Assembly: GCF_013366925.1 (NCBI RefSeq)
Contig: NZ_JAALDK010000001.1
Coordinates: 6,694,001 to 6,758,000 of the forward strand
Direction: 5' to 3'
Origin: Paraburkholderia youngii
GTDB taxonomy: Bacteria; Pseudomonadota; Gammaproteobacteria; Burkholderiales; Burkholderiaceae
Length of the DNA: 64,000 nucleotides
The notes beneath the pieces were generated by a model, which had not been told where the DNA came from, did no database searches, and saw only the letters and a program-made list of their open reading frames with translations. Position numbers and translations under genes: made by a program. How positions within the stretch are numbered: the stretch's first letter is position 1; each line of letters starts with the position of its first letter. Shown here one piece after another: positions 39,279 to 48,762 of the stretch.

Positions 39279-41030
39279 TCACGCCGCTATCGCTTCGGCC
39301 GAACGCTCGACGTCGAGCGTTTCGTCATGGAACGCAGCAAGCGATTCGCGATGCGCGACGCTGACGATCGCCGCCTTCGGCAGCCTCTCGGTGAACAGTC
39401 GATAGAGCCGCGCCTCGTTTTCCGCGTCGAGCGCGCTGGTCGCTTCGTCGAGGAACAGGTAGTCCGGCTTGTGCAGCAGCACGCGCGCGGCGGCGAAGCG
39501 CTGCTGCTCACCCGGCGACAGCACGCGGGTCCAATGCCCCGTTTCCTGCAGACGGTCTGCGTATTCCGACAGATGGCAGGTGATGAGCGCGTCGCGGCAT
39601 TCGTCGTCGCCATAGGTGTCCGCCGCCGACGGATACGCGAGCGCGGCCTTCAGCGTGCCGATCGGCATGTAGCTGACCTGCGGAATGAACATCATGCGCG
39701 CATTGACCGGCGCGTCGATCGAGCCGTCTCCGAACGGCCACAGGCCCGCGAGCGCGCGCATCAGCGTGCTCTTGCCGGCGCCCGACGGACCGCGCACGAG
39801 CCAGCGCGAGCCCGGCCGGATCGCGATATCGCGGATGCGCGACAGCGGGTTGCCATTGGGCAGCGCGAGCGTGAGGCCGTCGGTGGTAAGGGAGTTGCTG
39901 TCGACGAAATGCAGATTGATGCCGCCGTGTTCCGTGGCCGGCGACACCGATTCCTTCAGACGCGGCGAATGCACGACGCGCTTGAATTCGCGCAACCGGT
40001 TCACGGTCGCGCGCCATTCGACGAGGCTCGTATAACTGTTGATGAACCACGAGAACGAATCGCTGACGGTGCCGAACGCGCTCGAAATCTGCATCAGCAC
40101 GCCGAATGTGAACGCGCCCGCGAAGTAGCGCGGCGCGGCGACGACGATCGGGAAAATGATCGCGATCTGGCCGTAGAAGCTCAGCACGAAGGTCAGGCGC
40201 TTCGTGTACTTCATCACCTGCCACCAGTTGTCGCGGATGCGGCCGAACAACGTGCGCGCGTTCGTCTTCTCGGTTTCCATGCCGTTGTAGAACGCGATCT
40301 GCTCGGCGTTCTCACGCAGCCGGATCAGACCGAAACGGAAATCCGCCTCGACTTTCTGCGCCTGATAGTTGATCGACACGAGCGGATGGCCGACCTTCTG
40401 CATAACGAGCGAACCGACCACCGCATACAGCGCGGCGGCCCAAACCATATAGCCGGGGATATGCAGCGGCATGCCGCCGAGCGAAATACTCAGCGCGCCC
40501 GCGAGCGTCCACAGGATCGTGATGAACGACACCAGCGTGACGACGGTCGACAGCAGATCGAGCGTCAGCGACAGCGTGGTGGTCGCGAACGACTGCAGGT
40601 CGTCGCTGATCCGCTGGTCGGGGTTGTCGGCGAGGCGGTCGCGCTCGATGCGGTAGAACGCGCTGTCGTTGAGCCACTCGTTCAGGTAGCGGGTGGTCAG
40701 CCATTGGCGCCAGCGGAAGCCGAGCATCTGACGCAGATAGCGTCCATACACGGCGAGGATGATGAAGCCGAACGCGAGTCCGGTAAAAATCATCAGCAGA
40801 TGCGGGAAGTCGTGGACGTTCTTCTGCTGCAGCGCGTTGTAGAAGTCTGCGCTCCAGCGGTTCAAGCGCACGTTGATCCAGACGACGATCAGGTTCATCA
40901 CGATGATCGCGACGAGCAGCGCCCATGCGATGCCTCGTTCCTCGGAAACCCAGTAAGGCTTGATCAGGCTCCAGGCGGAGACCTTTTCGTCGGACGGCAG
41001 CGCGGGGCTGGCGGAAGTATGTGGTGTCAT
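39279..41030 (-). CDS. ABC transporter, fused permease and ATPase (SbmA/YddA-ABCD type)
   Basis: 583 residues: six membrane segments in the first 330 (domain of the SbmA/BacA-like family, with FRWRQWLTTRYLNEWL), then an ATPase domain with Walker A GPSGAGKST (around residue 410), signature LSPGEQQR, Walker B YLFLDEATSALD and H-loop VAHRE. Related proteins move peptides, cobalamin or fatty acyl groups; the substrate here is unknown. The frame is open to 41174, but the ATG at 41030 has AGGAC upstream and gives the usual N-terminus. Single gene. Confidence 0.88.
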   Translation of the reverse strand: MTPHTSASPALPSDEKVSAWSLIKPYWVSEERGIAWALLVAIIVMNLIVVWINVRLNRWSADFYNALQQKNVHDFPHLLMIFTGLAFGFIILAVYGRYLRQMLGFRWRQWLTTRYLNEWLNDSAFYRIERDRLADNPDQRISDDLQSFATTTLSLTLDLLSTVVTLVSFITILWTLAGALSISLGGMPLHIPGYMVWAAALYAVVGSLVMQKVGHPLVSINYQAQKVEADFRFGLIRLRENAEQIAFYNGMETEKTNARTLFGRIRDNWWQVMKYTKRLTFVLSFYGQIAIIFPIVVAAPRYFAGAFTFGVLMQISSAFGTVSDSFSWFINSYTSLVEWRATVNRLREFKRVVHSPRLKESVSPATEHGGINLHFVDSNSLTTDGLTLALPNGNPLSRIRDIAIRPGSRWLVRGPSGAGKSTLMRALAGLWPFGDGSIDAPVNARMMFIPQVSYMPIGTLKAALAYPSAADTYGDDECRDALITCHLSEYADRLQETGHWTRVLSPGEQQRFAAARVLLHKPDYLFLDEATSALDAENEARLYRLFTERLPKAAIVSVAHRESLAAFHDETLDVERSAEAIAA

Positions 41031-41468
41031 GAGCGTCCTGATGAAGTGCTGACCCGAAGTGCATTCCGGCGGCGTACGGGTCCGATCTGGTTGACCCATG
41101 TCGGGCGATCCCGCTGACAGCCGGCCCTTTGCGAGGCCGTGGCTGAGGCGGGTCTGCGATACCTGGCCGGGCATCGCGCCCTCGCGCTCGATGAACGCGA
41201 GTCCGGACGGGCGCCCGATTCTGGCGTGACGCCCTTAAGCGAAAATTAATTTTTCGGGGCCGGCGTCCGCCGGGATGCCGCCGCCACGCATGCGGCCACG
41301 AGTGCCGCGCGCGCCGCGTTTTTTCGGCACCGGTCACGGCATTGTGCCAGAGCGCCGGGCCGCTTCGCATCGCCATCTCGCTAGACGGTGCCAGATCAAA
41401 ATCGCGGCAGCGACGGCGGACCGCTGGTTTGCGGGCGCCGCGCCTTTTATGGTCTAATGACCTGCGAC
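41031..41468. other. Gene-free spacer between the ABC transporter and the TPP riboswitch
   Basis: 438 nt with no supported gene. It must hold divergent promoters; I see only an AT-rich patch (41243-41258) and nothing I can name with confidence. Confidence 0.5.
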
Positions 41469-41575
41469 GAAACAGGGGTGCTTCGCCCACAGGCGGCATG
41501 ATTTTCATGCCGGGGCGGCGAGGCTGAGAGAGACCCTTTGCACCCGATCCGGGTAATACCGGCGCGGGAAGTTTC
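41469..41575 (+). ncRNA. TPP riboswitch (THI element)
   Basis: Contains the conserved pieces in order: GGGGTGC, an extra P3a hairpin (CGGCATGA/TCATGCCG), CTGAGA at 41524-41529, ACCC, and CCGATCCGGGTAATACCGGCG at 41543-41563. P1 closes between GAAAC (41469-41473) and GTTTC (41571-41575). It binds thiamine pyrophosphate and should repress the downstream thiO-thiS-thiG-thiE genes when thiamine is abundant. A weak GC hairpin at 41638-41660 is a possible expression platform; the leader to thiO is about 235 nt. Confidence 0.95.
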
Positions 41576-41809
41576 CGGAAGCAACCGTCTTCCATTCCCC
41601 GCCGGGCGGCGAGCGCAGCTCACATGCACACGCCGTGACCGGCCGGCTTCACCCGCCGGTTTCGTCCTGGGTACGTGCGGTTTTTGGCCGTACGGAAAGG
41701 ACTCGATGACCGCCTATTCTTCAGACATGCATCTTTCTCTTCGTCACGCCGGCTCCGGCGTGCCGTGCCGCTTTGGTTTCGCCCGCCGCTGTCAAACGGA
41801 GCGGGCGCG

Positions 41810-42940
41810 ATGAGCCATTCCGCTCGACCTGATTTCGCCGTGCTCGGCGGCGGTTTGTGCGGCCGGCTGGTCGCGTGGCGCCTCGCGGGCGACGGACATC
41901 GCGTGGCGCTCTATGAGCGCGGCGATGCCGCCGGCTCGCAAGCTGCCGCGTGGGTCGCCGCGGCGATGCTCGCGCCGCTGGCAGAAGCCGCCAGCGCCGA
42001 GCTGCTGATCACGCGGCTCGGTGCGAGTTCGCTCGAAAATTGGCCGCGCGTGCTCGCCGAACTGCCGGAGCCGGTGTTTTTCCAGCGCAACGGCACGCTC
42101 GTCGTCTGGCATCACGCGGATCGCACGGAGGCGCCGCTGTTCGAGCGCCGCGTGCGCGCGAACGCGCCGGCCGAGTTGCTCGACGGCGGCTTCGTCGCGC
42201 TTTCGGGCGCGCAGCTCGGCGCCGCCGAACCCGCGTTGGCCGGCCGCTTCAGTCAGGGCTGGCTACTGCCGCGCGAGGGCCAGCTCGACAACCGCCAGGT
42301 GCTGTCCGCGCTCGCCGCGGGGCTTGCCGAGCGCGGCGTCGACACGCACTGGAACACGCCGATTGACGACGCGTCGCTGCCCGACGCCGGTATCACGATC
42401 GATTGCCGCGGGCTCGGCGCAAAGCCTGTGCTGCCGACGCTGCGCGGCATCCGCGGTGAAGTTGCGCGGGTGCATGCACCTCACCTGCAGCTGACTCGCC
42501 CGGTGCGGCTGCTGCATCCGCGCTACCCGCTGTATATCGCGCCGAAGCAGAACGGCCTCTACGTGATCGGCGCGACCGAGGTCGAGGGCGAGGACATGTC
42601 GCCCGTCAGCGTGCGTTCGGCGCTCGAGTTGTTGAGCGCGGCGTTCTCGGTGCATCCGGGCTTCGGCGAGGCGCGCATCCTCGAGCTGAATTCGCAGTGC
42701 CGGCCGACCTTGCCCGATCACCGTCCCGCGCTGCTTTGGGACGGCGCGCGTACGTTGCGCGTGAACGGCCTGTATCGGCACGGCTTTATGATCGCGCCGG
42801 AAGTCGCCGACGAAGCCGTGCGCTTCGCGAGCGCGCTGCTCGACGGCCGCGTCCGGGACGCCGACGCATTCGCCGGCTGGCGGCGCGACGCACGCTGGAG
42901 CGAGCTGTTCCAACAGCATTTCGCGCATGAGCCGGCCTGA
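41810..42940 (+). CDS. thiO: Glycine oxidase ThiO
   Basis: FAD enzyme that oxidises glycine to iminoglycine for the thiazole ring of thiamine; 376 residues. The dinucleotide fold VLGGGLCGRLVAWRLAGDG ends in the acidic residue of LYERGD, and the C-terminal FAD contact NGLYRHGFMIAPEVAD is clear. GGAG 8-9 nt before the ATG at 41810 and loss of similarity upstream fix the start. First gene of the riboswitch-controlled operon. Confidence 0.9.
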   Translation: MSHSARPDFAVLGGGLCGRLVAWRLAGDGHRVALYERGDAAGSQAAAWVAAAMLAPLAEAASAELLITRLGASSLENWPRVLAELPEPVFFQRNGTLVVWHHADRTEAPLFERRVRANAPAELLDGGFVALSGAQLGAAEPALAGRFSQGWLLPREGQLDNRQVLSALAAGLAERGVDTHWNTPIDDASLPDAGITIDCRGLGAKPVLPTLRGIRGEVARVHAPHLQLTRPVRLLHPRYPLYIAPKQNGLYVIGATEVEGEDMSPVSVRSALELLSAAFSVHPGFGEARILELNSQCRPTLPDHRPALLWDGARTLRVNGLYRHGFMIAPEVADEAVRFASALLDGRVRDADAFAGWRRDARWSELFQQHFAHEPA

Positions 42941-43005
42941 GCGTAGCGGCAAACGTGCCGCACGCGATGCCGCTTGCGCCATCGATTGAACCGTATTCGA
43001 ACACC

Positions 43006-43203
43006 ATGGACATTCATATCAATCAGAAGCCGTTGTCGCTGCCCGAGGGCGCGACTGTCGCCGATGCGCTTGCCGCCTTTGGCGCGCGTCCGCCGTTCGC
43101 GGTCGCGCTCAACGGCGATTTCGTCGCGCGTGCGCAGCATGCGGCGCGCGCGCTGCAAACGGGCGATCGGCTCGACGTCGTGCAGCCGGTCGCGGGCGGC
43201 TGA
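43006..43203 (+). CDS. thiS: Sulfur carrier protein ThiS
   Basis: 65-residue ubiquitin-like protein ending in the essential Gly-Gly (VAGG), whose thiocarboxylate gives sulfur to the thiazole. Start at 43006 (MDIHINQKP) gives the usual length. Lies between thiO and thiG. Confidence 0.94.
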   Translation: MDIHINQKPLSLPEGATVADALAAFGARPPFAVALNGDFVARAQHAARALQTGDRLDVVQPVAGG

Positions 43204-43301
43204 GCGCGCTCGCGCCAGCCTGCTGCTTACCGAATGCAACAACCGTCGCCGAAAACCCATTGCCGTCACGCGGTCGGTTCTAGCCGCGACGGCAAACCAG
43301 G

Positions 43302-44126
43302 ATGATGCAAATGACTTCTCACGAGAGCGCCGACGCGCTGACCCTATACGGTCAAACTTTCGCAAGCCGCGTGCTGCTCGGCACGTCGCGCTACCCGTCG
43401 CTGCAATCGCTGTCCGATTCGATCGACGCCGCGCGCCCCGGCATGGTCACCGTCGCGCTGCGCCGTCAGATGAACGAGGGCAACGCGGAAGCCGGCTTCT
43501 TCGATCTGCTCAAGCGCCACGGCGTGCCGCTGCTGCCGAATACGGCGGGCTGCCTGAGCGTCGGTGAAGCGGTGACGACCGCGCATATGGCGCGCGAAAT
43601 CTTCGAGACCGAGTGGATCAAGCTCGAACTGATCGGCGACGACTACACGCTGCAGCCCGACCCGGTCGGCCTGATCGAAGCCGCCGCGCGGCTCGTCAAG
43701 GATGGCTTCAAGGTGCTGCCGTACTGCACCGAAGATCTGGTGATCGGCCGCCGTCTGCTCGACGCCGGCTGCGAGGCGCTGATGCCGTGGGGCGCGCCGA
43801 TCGGCACCGGCAAGGGCGTGATCAATCCGTACGGGCTGCGCGTATTGCGCGAGCGGCTGCCGGACGTGCCGCTGATCGTCGATGCCGGGCTCGGCGTGCC
43901 GTCGCATGCGGCCCAGGTGATGGAGTGGGGCTTCGACGGCGTGCTGCTGAATACGGCGGTGTCGCAGGCGACGCACCCCGACGCGATGGCGCGCGCGTTC
44001 GCGCTGGGCGTCGAGGCGGGCCGGCAGGCGTATCTCGCGGGCCCGATGGCCGAGCGCGAGAGTGCGCACGCGAGCACGCCGGTGGTCGGCATGCCGTTCT
44101 GGCATCAGGATGGAGGTGCGGCATGA
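43302..44126 (+). CDS. thiG: Thiazole synthase
   Basis: Builds the thiamine thiazole from deoxyxylulose phosphate, iminoglycine and ThiS thiocarboxylate. 274 residues, TIM barrel; Schiff-base Lys107 in [11 protein letters not shown], phosphate-site GAPIGTGKG and [11 protein letters not shown] present. Three nearby ATG codons (43302, 43305, 43311) leave up to three residues of start ambiguity. The stop overlaps the thiE start. Confidence 0.95.
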   Translation: MMQMTSHESADALTLYGQTFASRVLLGTSRYPSLQSLSDSIDAARPGMVTVALRRQMNEGNAEAGFFDLLKRHGVPLLPNTAGCLSVGEAVTTAHMAREIFETEWIKLELIGDDYTLQPDPVGLIEAAARLVKDGFKVLPYCTEDLVIGRRLLDAGCEALMPWGAPIGTGKGVINPYGLRVLRERLPDVPLIVDAGLGVPSHAAQVMEWGFDGVLLNTAVSQATHPDAMARAFALGVEAGRQAYLAGPMAERESAHASTPVVGMPFWHQDGGAA

Positions 44127-45226
44127 CGCAGTCGTTGACGCTGAAGGACCGCGATCTGTTCTGGCCGACGGCCGACGAACTCATCGAAGCCGCCGAGCGC
44201 ATCCGCGCGCGGCTTGGCGACTGGCCGCCGACCCACGCGCCGTGGCGCATCTGCCTGACCGCGCCGGACGAACCGAACGGTGGCGACCTGATCGTGATCG
44301 CCGACGCGCAGCAGCACGGCGAGCAGATCGCGCGCTGGCTGACGCGGGGCGCGGGCGTGATCGTCGCTGCGGAAAACCGTGCGACGCTGCATCTGGGCGG
44401 TGAGAAATACGGCCTCGAAGGCCATCTGGCGGAAGACTGGATTCCCGCGCTGGCCGCGTTCCTCGACTGCGGTTTCGATCCGCACGACGCGCTGGTGCTC
44501 GCGCTCGCGTGGCGCGACGGCGACGAGACCCGCGCCGACGACGCTTTCCCGTCCGACCTCGGCCGCTTTCCGCGCCTTGCCGATCTGCCGCTGGCACCCG
44601 CCAAGGCGTTCCCGCGCTGCCCCGACAAGCTCGGCCTGTATCCGGTACTGCCGACCGCGGACTGGGTCGAACGGGTGGTCGGCTACGGCGTGAAGACGGT
44701 GCAGTTGCGCCGCAAGTCGGCCGAACCCGCCGACGAACTGAAGCGCGAGATCGCCCGCTGTGTGGCCGCCGGCCACGCGCACGACGCGCAGGTGTTCATC
44801 AACGATCACTGGCAGGCGGCGCTCGAGGCGGGCGCGTACGGCGTGCACCTCGGCCAGGAAGACGTTCATACAGCGGATCTGTCCGCGCTGGCCGACGCGG
44901 GCATCCGTCTGGGCCTGTCCACGCACGGCTTCTACGAGATGCTGAAGGCGCTGCATTTTCGTCCGAGTTACATTGCATTGGGCGCGGTGTTCCCGACCAC
45001 GACCAAGGTCATGCCGACCGCGCCGCAGGGCTTGCGGCGCCTCGCACGCTATGTGCGGCTGCTCGACGGTGTGGTGCCGCTCGTCGCGATCGGCGGGATC
45101 GATCTGCAGGTGCTGCCGGAGGTGCTCGCGACCGGCGTCGGCTGCGCGGCGGTGGTGCGCGCGGTCACCGAAGCGGCCGACCCAGCCGCCGCAGTTTCTG
45201 CGCTGCAACACACGTTTACGCAATAA
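44123..45226 (+). CDS. thiE: Thiamine-phosphate synthase with long N-terminal extension
   Basis: The ThiE domain (from about residue 166, [26 protein letters not shown] onward, in pieces: [37 protein letters not shown]) joins thiazole phosphate and HMP pyrophosphate. Residues 1-165 are an extra domain of unknown role, ending in a segment ([12 protein letters not shown]...FPRL) that faintly recalls ThiD C-termini. Total 367 residues against about 210 for stand-alone ThiE. Overlaps thiG by ATGA. No thiC or thiD lies in the window. Confidence 0.88.
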   Translation: MTQSLTLKDRDLFWPTADELIEAAERIRARLGDWPPTHAPWRICLTAPDEPNGGDLIVIADAQQHGEQIARWLTRGAGVIVAAENRATLHLGGEKYGLEGHLAEDWIPALAAFLDCGFDPHDALVLALAWRDGDETRADDAFPSDLGRFPRLADLPLAPAKAFPRCPDKLGLYPVLPTADWVERVVGYGVKTVQLRRKSAEPADELKREIARCVAAGHAHDAQVFINDHWQAALEAGAYGVHLGQEDVHTADLSALADAGIRLGLSTHGFYEMLKALHFRPSYIALGAVFPTTTKVMPTAPQGLRRLARYVRLLDGVVPLVAIGGIDLQVLPEVLATGVGCAAVVRAVTEAADPAAAVSALQHTFTQ

Positions 45227-45282
45227 TCGTCAGGCATAGTCAAGGAACGGGGCACCTCAAGGCAGCTTTTGCATGATGGCCC

Positions 45283-45288
45283 TATAAT
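45283..45288 (+). promoter_or_regulatory. TATAAT -10-like element before mlaF
   Basis: Exact TATAAT about 30 nt before the mlaF start, in the only non-coding gap between thiE and the Mla operon; no clear -35 box. Confidence 0.4.
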
Positions 45289-45317
45289 TCGGCCTTCCGT
45301 GTAAAAGGATTGTCAGT

Positions 45318-46142
45318 TTGGTGCCTTCCTCCCCCGAGACCATACTCGAGCTGCGCGACGTCGACTTCGGTTACGGCGACCGGCTCGTCCTGTCGAATCT
45401 GAATCTGCGCTTTCGCCGCGGTCAGGTCGTCGCGGTCATGGGCGGCTCGGGTTGCGGCAAGACCACGGTGCTGCGGTTGATCGGCGGCCTCGTGCGCGCG
45501 CAACGCGGCCAGGTGCTGTTCCATGGCCAGGACATTGGCGGGCAGACGCGCGAAGGCCTTTACGCGCTGCGCCGCAAGATGGGCATGCTGTTCCAGTTCG
45601 GCGCGCTGTTCACCGACATGTCGGTGTTCGAGAACGTCGCCTTTTCGCTACGCGAGCACACCGATCTGCCCGAAGAACTGCTGCGCGACCTCGTGCTGAT
45701 GAAGCTCAACGCGGTCGGCCTGCGCGGCGCTCGCGATTTGCTGCCGTCGGAGATTTCGGGCGGCATGGCGCGGCGCGTGGCGCTCGCGCGCGCGATCGCA
45801 CTCGATCCCGAACTGATGATGTACGACGAACCGTTCGCCGGCCTCGACCCGATCTCGCTCGGCATCACCGCAAATCTGATCCGCACGCTGAACCAGGCGC
45901 TCGGCGCGACGTCGATTCTCGTCACGCACGATGTGCCGGAATCGTTCGCGATCGCCGATTACGTGTACTTCCTGTCCAGCGGCGGGGTGCTCGCCGAAGG
46001 TACGCCGGACGAGCTGCGCGCGTCGACCGACCCGACCGTGCGGCAGTTCATCGACGGCGCGCCGGACGGCCCGTTCAGATTCCACTATCCGGCGCAGACG
46101 CCGCTCGCGGCGGACTTCGGCATCGGCGGAGGCCAGTCATGA
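45318..46142 (+). CDS. mlaF: Mla phospholipid ABC transporter ATPase MlaF
   Basis: Cytoplasmic ATPase of the MlaFEDB complex that maintains outer-membrane lipid asymmetry. 274 residues with Walker A GGSGCGKTT, signature ISGGM, Walker B MMYDEPFAGLD and H-loop VTHDVPE. The start is TTG (45318) or the GTG next to it; no ATG fits. The stop overlaps mlaE (ATGA). Confidence 0.95.
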   Translation: MVPSSPETILELRDVDFGYGDRLVLSNLNLRFRRGQVVAVMGGSGCGKTTVLRLIGGLVRAQRGQVLFHGQDIGGQTREGLYALRRKMGMLFQFGALFTDMSVFENVAFSLREHTDLPEELLRDLVLMKLNAVGLRGARDLLPSEISGGMARRVALARAIALDPELMMYDEPFAGLDPISLGITANLIRTLNQALGATSILVTHDVPESFAIADYVYFLSSGGVLAEGTPDELRASTDPTVRQFIDGAPDGPFRFHYPAQTPLAADFGIGGGQS

Positions 46143-46906
46143 TCAGTACGATCGGTCGCTCGGTCATCACCGGGCTCGGCACCGCCGGCTACGCGACGCG
46201 CTTCTTCCTGCGGCTCGTGCTCGAAATTTTCCCGCTGCTGCGCCGTCCGCGTCTTGTCACGAAGCAGATCCACTTCGTCGGTAATTATTCGCTCGTGATC
46301 ATCGCGGTGTCGGGACTGTTCGTCGGCTTCGTGCTCGGGCTGCAGGGCTATTACACGCTGAACCGTTATGGCTCCGAGCAGGCGCTCGGGTTACTGGTCG
46401 CGCTGTCGCTGGTGCGCGAGCTCGGGCCGGTCGTGACCGCGCTGCTGTTCGCCGGGCGCGCGGGCACGTCGCTGACCGCCGAAATTGGCCTGATGAAGGC
46501 CGGCGAGCAGCTCACCGCGATGGAAATGATGGCCGTCGATCCGGTCAAAGTCGTGATCGCGCCGCGCCTGTGGGCCGGCATTATCTCGATGCCAATCCTC
46601 GCGGCGATCTTCAGCGCGGTCGGTGTGCTGGGCGGTTACGTGGTGGGCGTGCTGCTGATCGGCGTCGATGCCGGCGCGTTCTGGTCGCAGATGCAAAGTG
46701 GCGTCGACGTGTGGCGCGATGTCGGCGCCGGGGTCGTCAAGAGCGTGGTGTTCGGTCTCGCGGTGACCTTCGTCGCGCTGTTTCAGGGCTACGAGGCAAA
46801 GCCGACGCCGGAAGGCGTGTCGCGCGCGACGACCCGCACGGTCGTGTACGCGTCGCTCGCGGTGCTCGGGCTCGACTTCCTGTTGACCGCACTGATGTTC
46901 AGCTAA
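46139..46906 (+). CDS. mlaE: Mla ABC transporter permease MlaE
   Basis: Inner-membrane permease of the Mla system, 255 residues, about five membrane segments. The family blocks LVRELGPVVTALLFAGRAG and EIGLMKAGEQLTAMEMMAVDP are intact. Start overlaps the mlaF stop. Confidence 0.95.
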   Translation: MISTIGRSVITGLGTAGYATRFFLRLVLEIFPLLRRPRLVTKQIHFVGNYSLVIIAVSGLFVGFVLGLQGYYTLNRYGSEQALGLLVALSLVRELGPVVTALLFAGRAGTSLTAEIGLMKAGEQLTAMEMMAVDPVKVVIAPRLWAGIISMPILAAIFSAVGVLGGYVVGVLLIGVDAGAFWSQMQSGVDVWRDVGAGVVKSVVFGLAVTFVALFQGYEAKPTPEGVSRATTRTVVYASLAVLGLDFLLTALMFS

Positions 46907-46991
46907 GGCCGCGCAGCGTGCCGGCTGCCAGCGGCGTACGATGCGCCGCGCACGGCGGGAAGCGGCGGCGGCGCGGCGGATTCACTTTGGG

Positions 46992-47537
46992 ATGACGATG
47001 AAAAAGAATGTTCTCGACTTCTGGGTCGGCCTGTTCGTGGTGCTGGGTTTCGTGGCGTTGCTGTTTCTTGCGCTGAAGGCCGGCAATATGAGCTCGCTGT
47101 CGTTCCAGGCAACCTACCCGGTCAAGCTCAAGTTCGACAACATCGGCGGGCTGAAGCCGCGCGCGCCTGTAAAGAGCGCCGGCGTGACGGTCGGCCGGGT
47201 CGCGTCGATCGGCTTCGATAGCAACACCTACCAGGCGCTCGTCACGATCGATATCGACAAGCAATTCGAGTTTCCGAGAGACACTTCGGCGAAGATCCTG
47301 ACCTCGGGTCTGCTCGGCGAGCAGTACATCGGGCTCGAGCCGGGCGGCGACTCGGAAATGCTGAAGGCGGGCGATACCATCGCGATGACGCAATCGGCGA
47401 TCGTGCTGGAAAACCTGATCGGCCAGTTCCTGTATAGCAAGGCCGCGGACTCCGGCGCAGCGAAGCCCGCTGCATCCGCCCCCGCACCGGCGCCGGGCGC
47501 GCCGGCCTCCGGCGCTGCCGGCCAGTCAGGCCAATAA
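46992..47537 (+). CDS. mlaD: Mla system MCE-domain protein MlaD
   Basis: 181 residues: one N-terminal membrane anchor (about 8-30) and a periplasmic MCE domain (about 40-120, LKFDNIGGLKPRAPVKSAGVTVGRV) that forms the hexameric lipid channel; the C-terminal tail is Ala/Pro-rich. ATG codons at 46992 and 46998 are both possible starts. 86 nt after mlaE. Confidence 0.94.
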   Translation: MTMKKNVLDFWVGLFVVLGFVALLFLALKAGNMSSLSFQATYPVKLKFDNIGGLKPRAPVKSAGVTVGRVASIGFDSNTYQALVTIDIDKQFEFPRDTSAKILTSGLLGEQYIGLEPGGDSEMLKAGDTIAMTQSAIVLENLIGQFLYSKAADSGAAKPAASAPAPAPGAPASGAAGQSGQ

Positions 47538-47548
47538 GGAGAACAACG

Positions 47549-48649
47549 ATGCAGACGAAACTGCAGACCCCGCGCAGCGGCGCGCGCGTCCTACAGTTCG
47601 GCAAGGTCGCCGTGGCGGCTGCGCTGCTCGCCGGTTGCACGACCGTGCAGACGCCGACCAAGGGCGACCCGTTCGAAGGGCTGAACCGCACGATCTTCAC
47701 CATCAACGACAAGGTCGACCAGTACGCGATCAAGCCGGTCGCGCAGGGCTACGTGTTTGTCACGCCGCAGCCGGTGCGCGACAGCGTGACGAACTTCTTC
47801 TCGAACATCGGCGACATCTATATCGCGGCGAACAATCTGCTGCAGTTGCGTATCGCGGACGGCGTGTCGGACATCATGCGGATCGTGATCAACACGTTGT
47901 TCGGCGTCGGCGGCCTGTTCGACGTCGCGACGCTCGCGAAGCTGCCCAAGCACGACAACGACCTCGGTCTGACGCTCGGCCACTACGGCGTGCCGGCGGG
48001 CCCTTACCTCGTGCTGCCGCTGTTCGGGCCGAGCACGGTGCGAGACGCGTTCGGCTCGCTCGGCAACTACTACGTGAACCCGATCAGCTACATCGATCCG
48101 CCGGGCCTGAGCTGGGCCCTGTGGGGCCTGAACATCGTCAATACGCGCGCGAACCTGCTCGGCGCGAGCAACCTGCTGGAAGGCGCGGCGCTCGACAAAT
48201 ACTCGTTCGTGCGCAATGCGTATCTGCAGCGCCGCCAGTATCTGCTGTCGGATAACCGCCGGCGTCCGCAGGACCTGCCGAGCTATGAAGAGGAAGCGCC
48301 GCTGCCGAAGTACGACGAAGGCGAGACGGGCGCGGCCGCAGGGGCGGCAGGTGCGCCGGCCGGCGCTGCAACCGGCGCGGCGGGCGCCGCCGCGGGCACG
48401 CAGGGTGCTGCGGCAAAGGCGGCTCCCGCATCCGGCGCGGCCGTGGCAACACCGCAAGGCGCGTCGGCACCGCAAGGCGCGTCGGCACCGCAAGGCGCGT
48501 CGGCACCGCCGGGCGCGTCGGCGCCGGAGGCCGCGTCGGGCACCGAAACCCCGCCGCTCGACCTGAAAGGCGGCCCTGAAACGCAGATTCCGGCCGGTCA
48601 GCTGGTGCCGCCCACGCGCTTCAACTTCCCGTCGTTCAGATTGCATTGA
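47549..48649 (+). CDS. mlaA: Outer-membrane phospholipid-binding lipoprotein MlaA (VacJ)
   Basis: Removes misplaced phospholipids from the outer leaflet and hands them to MlaC. 366 residues: lipobox LAGC (Cys30), MlaA domain (about 40-240, GDPFEGLNRTIFTIND, FGVGGLFDVAT, GHYGVPAGPYLVLPLFGP). The last ~115 residues are an Ala/Gly/Pro-rich tail with tandem PQGASA repeats, absent from short MlaA proteins. In E. coli mlaA is not in the mla operon; here it sits between mlaD and mlaC. Confidence 0.95.
   Translation: MQTKLQTPRSGARVLQFGKVAVAAALLAGCTTVQTPTKGDPFEGLNRTIFTINDKVDQYAIKPVAQGYVFVTPQPVRDSVTNFFSNIGDIYIAANNLLQLRIADGVSDIMRIVINTLFGVGGLFDVATLAKLPKHDNDLGLTLGHYGVPAGPYLVLPLFGPSTVRDAFGSLGNYYVNPISYIDPPGLSWALWGLNIVNTRANLLGASNLLEGAALDKYSFVRNAYLQRRQYLLSDNRRRPQDLPSYEEEAPLPKYDEGETGAAAGAAGAPAGAATGAAGAAAGTQGAAAKAAPASGAAVATPQGASAPQGASAPQGASAPPGASAPEAASGTETPPLDLKGGPETQIPAGQLVPPTRFNFPSFRLH
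48452..48523 (+). repeat. 18-bp tandem repeat inside mlaA
   Basis: Three exact copies of CCGCAAGGCGCGTCGGCA (48452-48469, 48470-48487, 48488-48505) and a diverged fourth copy to 48523, with a weaker fifth beyond. Each encodes six residues (PQGASA), so copy-number change would keep the frame. Confidence 0.9.
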
Positions 48650-48762
48650 ACGTGCAGCCGTAACAGATCGATACGACTCTCGCAGTTTGCGCATGGATTG
48701 CCGTCAAACTCGCGTGATAAGGTCGCTCACACCGTTGCACTATTTTTGAGGCAAAGCTCGAT

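Noticed and set aside
39327..41117. Long plus-strand frame opposite the ABC transporter
   Set aside because: Shadow frame; the minus strand holds Walker A, signature and Walker B motifs.
48452..48540. CRISPR-like array
   Set aside because: Repeats are contiguous 18-bp units in frame with mlaA, without spacers.
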